The notes below the pieces were generated by a model that was not told where the DNA came from, made no database searches, and saw only the letters and a program-made list of their open reading frames with translations. The position numbers were made by a program, and so were the translations under genes. DNA of 64,000 nt. Source: Taiwanofungus camphoratus (lineage: Eukaryota; Basidiomycota; Agaricomycetes; Polyporales; Taiwanofungaceae). The stretch covers positions 1-64,000 of the forward strand of contig CP021228.1 of assembly GCA_003999685.1 (NCBI GenBank), in the 5' to 3' direction. Positions 54,309 through 64,000 of this stretch are shown here, piece by piece (position 1 is the stretch's first letter; each line of letters starts with the position of its first letter).

Positions 54309-55637
54309 TTAAAAATCCCCCGTGGCCAATTCTTCCATGACCTCTCTTTTCTCGTCAGCCAATAGGCTCTTGATGTAAGAGCGATAATCCGTGGGGCGCG
54401 TGTCTTGCACCTTGGACGTGTTCTTCGTCCCTGCCGCCTTCTTGCGACAGTCTCGTGCCGAATGTCCCCTATTATGGCAATAGAAGCATAGGTTGTTGTT
54501 GCGGTGATATTTCCTTTCGCTTTCGTTCAAGGAGCAACCATCCGTCCATTGCCTCTTGTTAGAGGTGGATGAAGAGGTGCGTGCGGGGCACGTGACAGCT
54601 GCGTCCACGTCCATGGGTTCCCCATAATCGACCGAAGTGGTGACGTTGGAGATCTGGTCGATCCCCCTGTAGATTGCGTCCAAGGATAGGACGTCCCTGT
54701 ACCATTTTTCCATGGTGTCCGGCCTCTCGGATGTGGCCCTTCCGGCTAAGGTGGCATAGATCTGGCGATCCAGCCCTTTAATGAATATCGCCCTGAGGGT
54801 TGGGTAATCATTTTTGGTGCGGTGTCCGTTCGCATCGATGATGGCGTCCTTCAACTTCGCCTTTTCGGCCAGAAGTCGGAATCTCTCCACATACATCTTG
54901 GTAGTGGCCCTCGTTTTCTTGTTGAGCTGCTTGGCTGGCAACTCCATGAGCACCTGGTGTGCTCGCTGCACTCCCTCATGTTCAGGGAATGCCAACTTGA
55001 GAGATCCCTTGAACAGGTCCCATGTCCTGTAAGGTGCTTGACCCCCCGCTGCTCGTTCGTAGAACGTGTCACGCCATATGCGGGCGTCCTGCCCTCCCTT
55101 CATGAGGGCGACCGCGAATGCGATCTTTGCGTCATCGCTGAGGTTGGTGTTATTTGTGGCGGTGAAATAGTGTTCCACCCGCTGGATAAATCGATCCAGA
55201 TCTTCTCCTTGCCCGGTGAATGGATCCGGTGCAGGAATGTTGAGCTTGAGGGCTCGAGCCCCTTGCTGTTGGGTCTGGAGGCGAGCGATGAGTGCCTCCA
55301 GCTGCTGCTGGGTCATGTTCCCAATTGTGGCCATTGTGACTCGTCGAGGTGTGGGTGCGGATATTATAGGAGCGGATGTAGAAGAGGATGGAGTGGGAGT
55401 AGGGGTTCGTGAAGTGGAGGTGGTGAACGAGTCTTCAGGGATGGTTTCGATAGGTGTGGCTTCCTGCGATCCTCCCGTGAATAAAATGGCGATATCTTTT
55501 CCTTCGTCGACAGGGTTTCGCCAGAAGTAAGTAGCGAGGTTGGCCTGTGCTTGTTGGATTGGTCGTCTGGATGTTGTTCTAACCCAGGTAAGCAGTGAAC
55601 TCAGATAGATCGGGTTCCGGTTCGCGTCTACGAACAC
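54309..55637 (-). CDS. gag of gypsy element 3
   Basis: 442 aa, with only about three residue differences from the element 2 gag, all within the first 40 residues. Retrotransposon gag domain and one CCHC knuckle (CFYCHNRGHSARDC). Confidence 0.92.
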   Translation of the reverse strand: MFVDANRNPIYLSSLLTWVRTTSRRPIQQAQANLATYFWRNPVDEGKDIAILFTGGSQEATPIETIPEDSFTTSTSRTPTPTPSSSTSAPIISAPTPRRVTMATIGNMTQQQLEALIARLQTQQQGARALKLNIPAPDPFTGQGEDLDRFIQRVEHYFTATNNTNLSDDAKIAFAVALMKGGQDARIWRDTFYERAAGGQAPYRTWDLFKGSLKLAFPEHEGVQRAHQVLMELPAKQLNKKTRATTKMYVERFRLLAEKAKLKDAIIDANGHRTKNDYPTLRAIFIKGLDRQIYATLAGRATSERPDTMEKWYRDVLSLDAIYRGIDQISNVTTSVDYGEPMDVDAAVTCPARTSSSTSNKRQWTDGCSLNESERKYHRNNNLCFYCHNRGHSARDCRKKAAGTKNTSKVQDTRPTDYRSYIKSLLADEKREVMEELATGDF

Positions 55638-55784
55638 TCGTTGTTCGATGTCGTAGAGAAGTGGTTCCTCTCCCCGTGAAGGTAACCCCCAATAGTCAGG
55701 ATCGACAGTCCTGAGGTAAGACGTAGTAATGGATGTATGCCCGCTAGATGGGACTAGGGGCGGCTTAGCGTAAGTCTGATCTTT

Positions 55785-56269
55785 TGATACAAATTGGTAT
55801 CTCGGATCCTAAACGTTGCCTCACACGTGAGGGCCTGACCACGATAGAAGGTGGCGAGGTCTTATGGTCGATATAGACCGAGTGTCGTGAAGTCCGTAGA
55901 CTCGAGCGAGTATCACTCAGATGTGAGCGAGAGGATACAAGACACGAATATAATGGTAACAATAGTAACAAGATCAGACTTAAGGTCTGAACTAAGCTAA
56001 ATACATGCTATATATACAAGTACGTATCGTGAGCACGGACCAAGAACTACTCTAGGGCAGAAGGTCCGAAATGTGGTACGACTATAGATAAACAGAAAGT
56101 GGTACGATCCGGGCGTATTAGCAATACGTGTGAGTAGTGAGGAATGTGGTAAGCGGCCCGGATATGAGTCAGAGTCCTATGCGTAAGCGGGGCCGATCCG
56201 GGGCCCGTACAGTAATAGTTCATGAATAAGCACTGACCGTGGTAATGATAAGAAATAGAAATTGTTTCA
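55785..56269 (-). repeat. 5' LTR of gypsy element 3
   Basis: 485 bp. The self-priming PBS lies just inside (55772-55783) and is complementary to LTR bases 55970-55981, as in element 2. Confidence 0.92.
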
Positions 56270-57294
56270 GTTAGATAGCCCACCTTCCATATGACGATCT
56301 CTAGATAAGCATCCCTCACCTTGTGCCATTCTCCCATAACCTTTCTACTGCATTCAGTGGCTGTGTTTCATGTCCTACTTCAGTTTAGCTCCTCATATGG
56401 TACGTGGATCGGATCTGAGATTTTACAATTTTCGGTTTGTTTTCGGTTTCTCCGGTTTTATTTTGTGTAAGATACTTTGACACCACGGACCCCTTATGTA
56501 GTCTCCTGTACCTACCAGATGACAGAGAAGATACGCGCTCCCATCTTGTCTCGCAGAATCTACAGACTTGTCCCCCAGAGTTCAGATTTGGGTCTCCCCT
56601 GCTCTAAGGCTTTCCTACAGTCTGACAAGATTCCTCTCCCTCATATCTACGCCTATCGCCAGTCAGCAGTCCTATTATATCGTATATCGCAGCAGTTCTA
56701 CGTTGCCTACGTCCTACGTTCTCGAAGTTGGAGTAACTTCGGTCTGAGTAACCAGTCCTCCTCCTCCTCCTTATTCAGCGTGCCTTTGCCCTCGTTATAC
56801 CCCATAGGCACGTGTTGTGCACAGTCTAGTCTATCAGTCATCACCTACGCCAGCCCTATGCACAATTCCTACGACATCAGCCCTCAGCAGTATCCCCTAT
56901 CCTGATTACATTGGTTTTCGGTTTATCTTTCAGTTCTCAGTTCACTACCAGTACGCCCTCAGTTCCTTTGACTCCTTTGCACCTGGCTGGCATTCGACCA
57001 GCCCGCTGCCATTGGATTAGAAGACCACGCTCCTACCTTCCTGGGACTGCCCGCACCTTGGCATAAGATCCTGTTGTGCAGGATTCATTGGCCCCTTACT
57101 CCTCTGCACACACTAGACTTTTAGGCCCCTGACAGTGGTCTAGGTAGTTTCTCTGTCATGTCCCTTCACTTACCTTTCCCTCTGATACCCTTCACAGGTA
57201 CCCCACTGCTTTAGCTCACTCCCTACTCATTGGGACACGTCGGACCTACTCCCTAGGTTCATCTCCTCAGTTCAGGACTCCCTAGGTTGTATCA

Positions 57295-58996
57295 CCGTAA
57301 TGTGGCTAAGAGGTAATGTGTGAACTGTGAGAATGTGAGGGGAGGAGCTACAACCTGTATGATACCAGAAAACCTGTATGTCTTGTTTTATATAAGCAAG
57401 GGAGTAAGGGGCCAAGGGTCCTGTGTGACAGGATCTTGTTCTTAAGTGCTAGACGATCCCTAAGGCCTTGCTAGGCCCTCTGAAGTGTGCAAAGTCCTTT
57501 GAAGTTTTAGCTAAAGCGCACGAGCTGACTTCATAGGCTGTGTAGAGTTAGGGAGTAATAAGCCAATAGAATATAGCTTTAACTAGGCGACAAATGGTAT
57601 GAGACTGCTGTGAAATCTTTAACTAGAGTTAGCTAAAGGGTGTAGTGTTTCGAAGCTTGTTAGCGTGAGGTGTGCAAGATTTGGCTAGCGTAGGAGACCT
57701 ATAGAAGAGGTCAGATGGTTCGGGGAGCTAAGACTTGGAATAGGGACGGGGGAATGAGGTTGCTGGAAGTTCTGAAGTGTTTGTTGACTTTGAGGCGTAG
57801 GTTAGAGAGTACGAGGACGCAGAGAGATGTACTATGACCTAAAATGAAGGCTATAGGAGAGTCATAGGGCTATTCGTAGGATGTAGGGATGATGCAACGT
57901 GAGCCTAAGGGTATAACTAAGGTGGAGGCCCACTGGATAGGTGCTATAAGATGTGCTGAAGAGTGCAAAGTCACGGCAGCTTCATGGATCGTAGTGCGTA
58001 GTTTGAGGAGTGTAGACATAGTTCGTAGATATATTGTGAGCGTAAACATAGTTCAAAGATACTGAAATGGAGCTGGGGTGGAGACTTAGGGGCTTAGGAC
58101 CATTTCTAAGGTGGTACTTGTGGCACTTTTCTGAGATTGGAGCTACAGGGGAACTTGTATTCCAAAGGGAGAAGCGTGCACTGAGGGGTCTCTCTTGTAC
58201 ATAGTAAACTATCTCTGACTAAATAGGGGAGCGTGAGGTGAACTATTCTTGCGCGAAGTCCTTATAAGTTCAAAATGTGAACTAAAGTGCATGGGCTCCA
58301 AAGTGAACACGAGGGGGATAGAAACTAAATAGGAACTGAAACAGGGGAACTACGTATGGTAGAAAGGTGACCAAGTCCATCCATGAGGGCAGAATGACTA
58401 TCTGAGAGCAGTCATGCGTCATGATCAACTATTTTAGTGGGCTAAGAGCATACGAAGTTTCTAGCAGCGGGACTCGGCCTAATCGGGGTAAGAGGTGTCC
58501 TAAATTGGTGGAGGATCATATGGATGTGCCATAGGAGGACCTTATGGCATAGGATCAAGACCCAGAGGGTGCGCAAGGCTTCCTAAGTCCAGCCTTCAGA
58601 ACTTCGGACCATTTTGGAGCCTATCGGAGATGAGTGCAATCACAAGAGCTAGAAGAGACTTAGCTAAGACTTCTTAGCTAAACTCGGAATGAGTGACGTA
58701 GTAGCTGGGGCCTAGATCCAATAGAACAGTATGGAAGGGCCAGCAGTGTCCGATAGTGGACTTAGCAAGAGTTAGGGACTTCGTGGCTAGCATTCAAAAC
58801 CTCGTAGCACCTCATGCAACTTCGCAGGACTTCATAGGGTGTTAGAAGGGTTTAGGAAGCAAAGAAGGTGTTAGGAACATTATAGAAACCTATCCCACCT
58901 GTTATAGGCTGTAGAAAAGTCATAGGATGGTCTATTAGAGGATTAGAAAGCTCCTAAAATCGTGATTCAGGGCCCAGAAGGCTACAGGACTCATCA
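57295..58996 (-). mobile_element. TIR-bounded element E2, inverted copy of E1
   Basis: Collinear with E1 in reverse orientation over about 1.7 kb; shared segments include the GTATGATACCAG and TTGTAGCTCC region and the terminus CAGGACTCATCA. It lacks about the last 40 bp, at the point where E3 ends. Divergence from E1 is substantial, so both insertions are old. Short frames are spurious. Confidence 0.6.
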
Positions 58997-59405
58997 CCGC
59001 GTTCTACTGCATCTTTCTGTCTTCACCTACATTCGAAGAGTTGCGTCTACAATCCGCCTTCTACAGTCTCTTGAAGGGTTGTGTCTCGTCCATCTTTGAC
59101 CATCATTGAAGGGTTGCGCTTAGTCTTACATCTGCCTTCGAGTCACATCAAAGGGTTGCATTCACAAAAACATCTCTACTCAACCTCCCCTTAGTACAAT
59201 ACAGCATAGTAGCACATTGAAGCTACATCAAGCAGTTGCGACACACATTGTAGGTCATCAAAGACCTTTGTAGACATCTCTCAACTCATTTGAGATTGAG
59301 AACCCTTTGCTGCTGACTCTCCCCTGCGCACTAACTAGTACTATAGCTTTCCAGCTTCTTTAAGTCATACCCAGTAAGGGGTTGGAGTGTTATAGTGCGT
59401 ATCAA
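58997..59405. repeat. Degenerate short repeats built on GAAGGGTTGCG
   Basis: Phrases such as GAAGAGTTGCG, GAAGGGTTGTG, GAAGGGTTGCG, AAAGGGTTGCA and AAGCAGTTGCG recur every 40-60 bp between 59030 and 59250. No gene recognised. Confidence 0.5.
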
Positions 59406-61773
59406 CGGGGTTCCACAAAGGTCAGCAGGTTTGGCTAGACTCACGAAACCTAAAGCTGCTGTACCCATCCAGGAAGCTGGCCCCTAGGTAAGAAGGTCCT
59501 TTCCGAGTCACAGAAGTACTAGGTCCAGTCTCTTACAGACTAAAACTCCCTGACTCATAGTGAATACACCCAGTCTTTCATGCCACTCTTCTCTCACCCT
59601 ACTCAGAAACGGAGATCCATGGGCCTAACTACATGAGGCCACCCCTGGAGCTTATCGAAGGAGAAGATAACTACAAAGTAGAAGCCATCATTGGACATTG
59701 GGAGAACTTACAGAGAAACCGCTGTGAGTATAGGGTTAGGTGGAAAGGCTACTTATCAGCTGACAATTCATGGAAACCAGAAACCAACCTAACTGGAACT
59801 GCAGATGAGACCCTGGAAGCATATAAGCAGAAAAAGAACCTGAGTTAAGTCAGTTCGCAACCTCATCCTCTCGAACTACTACTCGCAATGCCCCATCAGT
59901 TCAACCAAGCTGCTCATGCCCGAGCTCAAGCAAACACCCAAGCCTTCAGAGATAGCCGAAGGGCAACCCGTGCCTCCACCTTGGGATCCTCTTCCACCAC
60001 ACCATCCTCTCCACCTACCCCAAATGTGTGATGCATCATCTCGGCGGCCCACTTCTGCAACCCCCCACCTGAGAAAGGAGCTCTCCCAAACCCCACTGAC
60101 ATCCTCTATCAACCCCAAAATATCTATGACTGTGACCCCATGCTGATGGACCTGCTCCAAACCCAAGCTTCAAACATCACCCACCTCATCCTCACCCAAC
60201 CCTGCACCCGTAACAATCTTGAGAAATACGAGGCCTTCGGCGACTACCTCAACACCTGTCTGGAATACTTGGGGACTGTTGATGATGCAACCCACCAACT
60301 AGCTCTGTGGAAGGATTGGATTTGACTCCTGGACTTCAAGGTGGTCTGAACCCTTCGAACCCTGGACAACATGAATGTCGCCCGTCATATGCGCCACATG
60401 ATCCCTCCCCATCGCTGCTCCAAACACCTGAAATTTGTCCACTGAGACCAACCAGAGGTCGTTCTCACCTCTCCCACCCCTCTGCCCCTACCCAAGAATC
60501 TGCTCCAAACCTTCATTGACTCTCCAGCTGGACAACAGTCCACTGGAGCCCAAACCAGCCAAGTGGATTCCCTCTCAGCCCACATGCATCTGGAACCAAG
60601 ATGGCGCCCATGCAGCCAGTGCCATACCTGCAGGAGCATGCAACACTGGATGTGTGACTGCCCCCAGTACAGATGCACTCGGTGCCACCATCTGACACCA
60701 GGTCATTTATCACGAGAATGCACCAGTGCTCATCACACATCTGCACCCCCTTCTGTCACCTCACCCGGGGAAGACCTCTTACAAAACATAGTCAATAACC
60801 TGATCACCCCAATCCTGGCCCCAGTCCCTGTCACCGCTCCCACCAATCCACCTCGAACCCTACCATCCTGACATCCCAGAGCCCAAGGACGATCGGAACT
60901 CTGCACCAACCCCATTGACAGCACCTGTATTGACACCCCATATCCCTCTCACACATCAGAACCTGGGTCGACCACTGGACCATTCCACTGGGGACCGACA
61001 GAGCACTTCACCCCTCCCCCTGTCATACCCCCTCCCCCTGCTACCCAACCCCGCTCTCCACCTCCCTCCTACCACTGTGAATGGTTTGACCAACATACCA
61101 ATTCATGCCTTAATGATAATGACTAGGACAACGACATTCTGGAACTATACGGTGATGGTGAGCAATAAGGGACTTGCTTACCAGAGGCGGTGGCTGCAAC
61201 CTTGCTGGGTCCTTACCCAGAGGCCACATGCTTGCATGGTACGCAATGAAACACTCACATCTGGAAGTTTGAGGTGAAACACCCTCATGGTACACGGTGC
61301 AACATCTGTATTTCTTTCACATTTCGTATTTAATTCAGCAAATCAATTGAGATTGACCAGAGTTCAATCTTAGTAGGGGGGTATTGAAACAATTACCCGC
61401 ACTATGCTTACCTTATAGACTCTGACTCATATTGGGCCCCACTTACACATCCCACTTACGCATACTGATTGATAATATGGCCCAATGACTCATAACATCT
61501 TTGTACCATTAGTTTTACCACTTGATGGACCCCCTGCCCTAGTGTAGTACTTGGTCCATGCTTGTTGCTTGTATTAGTATATATAGGCATGTATTAGTTA
61601 GGTCAGACCTTAAGTTCGATTTGGGTACCATATCATATTCGTGTCTTGCTACTGCTTCGCTTGACACTCTCGAACTCAACACCACTCGAACTATATTGTC
61701 CATAAGTCCTCACCACCCTCTGCCATGGTCAGGCCTCACATTGGATAGCGGTCCAAGATACCAATTTGTATCA
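59406..61773 (+). mobile_element. Ty3/gypsy element 4, old 5'-truncated relic
   Basis: Begins within the 3' part of pol (integrase end and chromodomain, recognisable to 59848), continues through a degenerate ORF3 (about 59889-61168) and ends with a 389-bp LTR (61385-61773). Same family as elements 2 and 3 but strongly diverged, with many breaks: clearly the oldest copy. Confidence 0.85.
61385..61773 (+). repeat. 3' LTR of gypsy element 4
   Basis: Starts TGAAACAATTAC, ends CCAATTTGTATCA; shorter than and diverged from the 485-491 bp LTRs of the younger copies. Confidence 0.8.
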
Positions 61774-62441
61774 GCTTCATGTAAGATATGCCCATCTCAT
61801 TTTGACTACTATCATCACAGTGTGACCATCACATGTAACAGCCGAACAAGTGTTTGTTAAGGCATTAGTTACATGATAGGTACTGAATATAAACATAATT
61901 AATGCAGTTGCTCGAACACTACCTTCAAACTAAAATGATTGTATCATGTTGCTTATCTAAGCAAATGTGTTCAATTCCATACAAGATGGTCTTATAACTA
62001 TCTAAGAAGGCTTTTAATAAAAAATCGGCCACCATCAAACTGTAGAGAGGTCATTTCCGCACAGTTTGATGGTCACGGAATTTTGAGTTATGTGCTATGT
62101 CTTTAGCCTATAGATTTTTTCGTATTTCTCTCTGCCAAATTGCTGTAAGCGTGACAGACAATGGTCACGTGATGTAGTCGAGGATGAGATAGGCATATCT
62201 TATTGTACTCGAACTTTCTCCAGTGGAGCCCCGGAAAAATATATAAACCTAACGAGCGCTCTCACGCAACGCTCTCAAACGACAATATCTTTGAACAAAG
62301 TGGGGCTCAATTTGAAGGATCAAAAGCTCCACTTTGAGTTCAAATCAGAGACCTAGGTCGCTGCAAATATGTACAATCTATTCTGACGTACTAAGACTTA
62401 ACCAATTGATTCGTGTCCTCCTATGCACGAACAAGGACATA
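61774..62441. other. Intergenic stretch with two hairpins and a TATA-like box
   Basis: A perfect 13-bp inverted repeat (ACCATCAAACTGT 62031-62043, ACAGTTTGATGGT 62061-62073) and a second hairpin (CAAAGTGG../..CCACTTTG, 62296-62336). A TATATAAA-like box lies near 62239. No coding frame recognised. Confidence 0.5.
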
Positions 62442-63034
62442 CGTTTTGACTTGCTAAACCACCGCTACTGTTCCGGGTAAAAGTCATGGCGAGGTTATTG
62501 ACAGTTTAAAACATGTCAAGGCAATAACTCGGTCAGTGTTATTCACATGGTTTAAACAAGTTTTATACCAATCAAATAAAACCAAGAATATTCCTCTCTT
62601 TCTGCAAATCCGCTGGCTGTAGGACACTGACATTGCTCACTGTGCGACGGTCCGTGGATTTAAGTTCTGTATAGGTTGCGCTGAACAGCCTTGAGCTGGT
62701 CTGAGCCAGTAAAGGACCGGAAATCTGAGTAAATGGAAGTTGAAATGTTAACTATAGCCATGGCTATATGATTACTAGATGTGTGCAGATTTCATTATCA
62801 GACATATAGCAACAGGTATCGAGCCATTCTCCCTTATTCAACTGCAAAAATGCGCATCCAGTAGGTCTTGCACAGGCACCTCGAGTTTTAAACACCTCAT
62901 TTTCGGCCTTCAGTTTTTGACATGGTTTAAAACATGTTTTTAACTATGTCAGTAACTACCTTGTCAAAAACTAAGTAGTTTTACCCGGAACAGTAACCAC
63001 CGCCACGTTAATCTTAGTTTAGCATGTCAAAACG
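62442..63034. mobile_element. Foldback/MITE-like element, about 593 bp
   Basis: Left end CGTTTTGACTTGCTAAAC and right end TTTAGCATGTCAAAACG are inverted repeats. A second inverted block, CTACTGTTCCGGGTAAAA against TTTTACCCGGAACAGTAA, lies 20-45 bp inside. Nested palindromes around GTTTAAAACATGTC fill the arms. No coding capacity and no clear target duplication. It lies a few bases beyond the stop codon of the copper amine oxidase gene. Confidence 0.65.
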
Positions 63035-63038
63035 CTGT

Positions 63039-64000
63039 TCAGAGCTCTAACTTGATACGATGATAAAGTTCTGCCCCCTTCCGCATCTCTTCCGCGCTTT
63101 CAGGTGGCGCCATCTTACCATCCGGTCCAAAGGCCTGCACCCCAGAATACTCGAACGGCGGCACGGAACTAGGCACGCAGTTGGCAGCCTTGACACCGTA
63201 GTCGTTGTACGACCACGCATCGCCAGGTTTCTCAGGGGGTGAGAGTAGAATAGCGTTCATGGAGTCCATGGAGATGTCTTCGTCGAAGTAGTTAAGCGGA
63301 GTGAGGAGGAAGCTGTGCGCGCGATCAGATCAGTTCATAATGAGTCGAGGTGTCACATACCTCGAGGTGGCCACGTTCGTGCGTGTGTTCGGAGCGTCTT
63401 CTGCTTGCGGCTATGGAGACGGGGAATGTTACGATCTGTAACACAGGTAGGACAGAACTACTTACCAGATGGTGCATGCCGACGTTCACCCAAGCCACAA
63501 GGTCCTCCTGTGTGATGTTCTCGCCATCGAAGAATTTGTGGAAATCGACCATCGGTTCGCCAGGCAGATTCTGGTTCCACATACTGCTCGATGTGGGTTC
63601 GGTCTCCTTGCGGCGTGAAACTGCAAGGTTGTATCGCGCCCAGTTTGCATTATTCAACAGGCGCTTCGAACCCACGACAGTCTGTGAGGAACGGGTAAAC
63701 GAGTAATCACAATAGTGCAATTGAGCAAAATGCGTACATTGTGTACCGGCGAGTACCCAGGGTGGATGGCGTACCCTCGCGGGATGTTCCAATGATTGCG
63801 CTCCGCGGTGTTCACGATCGAATATCCTCCTTGGAAGTTGGTCGGGAACTTGAGTAGGGCAGAGTTCTCGTTGTCGATGTACGTGCGCGTGATCTTCTGC
63901 TGAATCACAGTGCTGCCCCAGTCATCCTCGAACCACGGCTGCGTGATCTCCTCCTGTGCCGTGCTAGTGAAGAGCAGTGAGTTTTGCAGACCTGCAACAT
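63039..64000 (-). CDS. Copper amine oxidase, C-terminal part (runs off the window)
   Basis: Primary-amine oxidase with copper and topaquinone cofactor, oxidising amines to aldehydes with release of H2O2 and ammonia. Exons on the - strand, from the window edge: SLLFTSTAQEEITQPWFEDDWG; IQQKITRTYIDNENSALLKF; GGYSIVNTAERNHWNIPRGYAIHPGYSPVHN; TVVGSKRLLNNANWARYNLAVS; then HKFFDGENITQEDLVAWVNVGMHHL. The last matches the family block before the PxPxxDW region and holds the late copper-binding-type histidine position. An exon with MDSMNAILLSPPEKPGDAW ends at 63039. The topaquinone (NYD) motif would lie outside the window. Introns are about 50-60 nt. The MITE-like element ends only 4 bp past the stop, so the 3' UTR, and possibly the stop itself, may be altered by insertion. 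Confidence 0.83.

Larger units (their letters stand above)
48111..56269 (-). mobile_element. Ty3/gypsy chromovirus, element 3 (broken)
   Basis: About 8.16 kb on the - strand. LTRs of 485 bp at 55785-56269 (5') and 48111-48595 (3') differ at about five positions; flanking duplication GTTAG. Parts: gag 54309-55637, pol region 50428-54207 (broken, about two or three breaks), ORF3 48999-50384. Same family as element 2. The low LTR divergence indicates a recent insertion despite the damage. Confidence 0.93.
47521..57294. mobile_element. TIR-bounded element E3, split by gypsy element 3
   Basis: Left end TGATACAACCTAGGGGATCC and right end CAGGACTCCCTAGGTTGTATCA form a 22-bp terminal inverted repeat with two mismatches. 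Without the inserted gypsy copy (48111-56269 plus one GTTAG) it is about 1.6 kb, close to E1 and E2. Ends resemble the right end of E1, so all three belong to one family. No coding sequence recognised. Confidence 0.6.

Noticed and set aside
1-64000. tRNA genes, rRNA genes and CRISPR arrays
   Set aside because: Searched by eye for T-loop GGTTCAA/GGTTCGA contexts and regularly spaced direct repeats; no clover-leaf or array found. A tRNAscan run would be decisive.

Overview
The window is the left end of a fungal chromosome, almost certainly from a filamentous basidiomycete. Host genes have many short (about 50 nt) introns. They include a Dal5-type MFS permease, a TauD-type dioxygenase, a Kre6/Skn1 glucan-synthesis protein, an OPT transporter, a DUF5648 repeat protein and a copper amine oxidase. 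Chromodomain Ty3/gypsy elements carry an extra zinc-knuckle ORF. From memory of similar elements I would guess Cantharellales (a Rhizoctonia-like fungus); this is inference only.

Region 1 (1-6208): a terminal array of the 5-bp unit CCTAA (TTAGG on the other strand), then nine related subtelomeric units, each closed on its centromere side by a short CCTAA tract. Eight carry near their 3' end a sequence that folds as a complete type I hammerhead ribozyme, with compensatory base changes between copies. Full-length units begin at the same hairpin, several are 5'-truncated, and all keep the 3' end and telomeric tail. This is the layout expected if RNAs ending in CCUAA were copied onto chromosome ends by telomere-primed reverse transcription, as described for endonuclease-deficient Penelope-like elements. 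No reverse transcriptase is encoded in these units. This is the main discovery of the window.

Region 2 (6208-12115): a broken Ty3/gypsy relic whose left end is capped directly by telomeric repeats, then low-complexity and minisatellite DNA.

Region 3 (12115-36160): host genes with wide gaps. A 3'-truncated MFS permease and a TauD dioxygenase are divergently transcribed from one 500-bp interval. Then follow a Ser/Pro-rich protein, KRE6/SKN1, an OPT transporter, a DUF5648 protein, a medium-chain reductase and a coiled-coil protein.

Region 4 (36537-61773): a nest of mobile elements. A KDZ-associated (CxC1-like) gene is interrupted by a whole-looking gypsy element (36979-45016, TSD GCATC) and by a 1.76-kb TIR element. 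A related TIR element is split by a second, broken gypsy copy in the opposite orientation (48111-56269, TSD GTTAG). An inverted 1.7-kb TIR copy and an old 5'-truncated gypsy relic follow. The family appears self-primed in the Tf1 manner and has a third ORF after pol.

Region 5 (61774-64000): an intergenic stretch with two hairpins, a 593-bp foldback/MITE-like element, and the 3' end of a copper amine oxidase gene that runs off the window.
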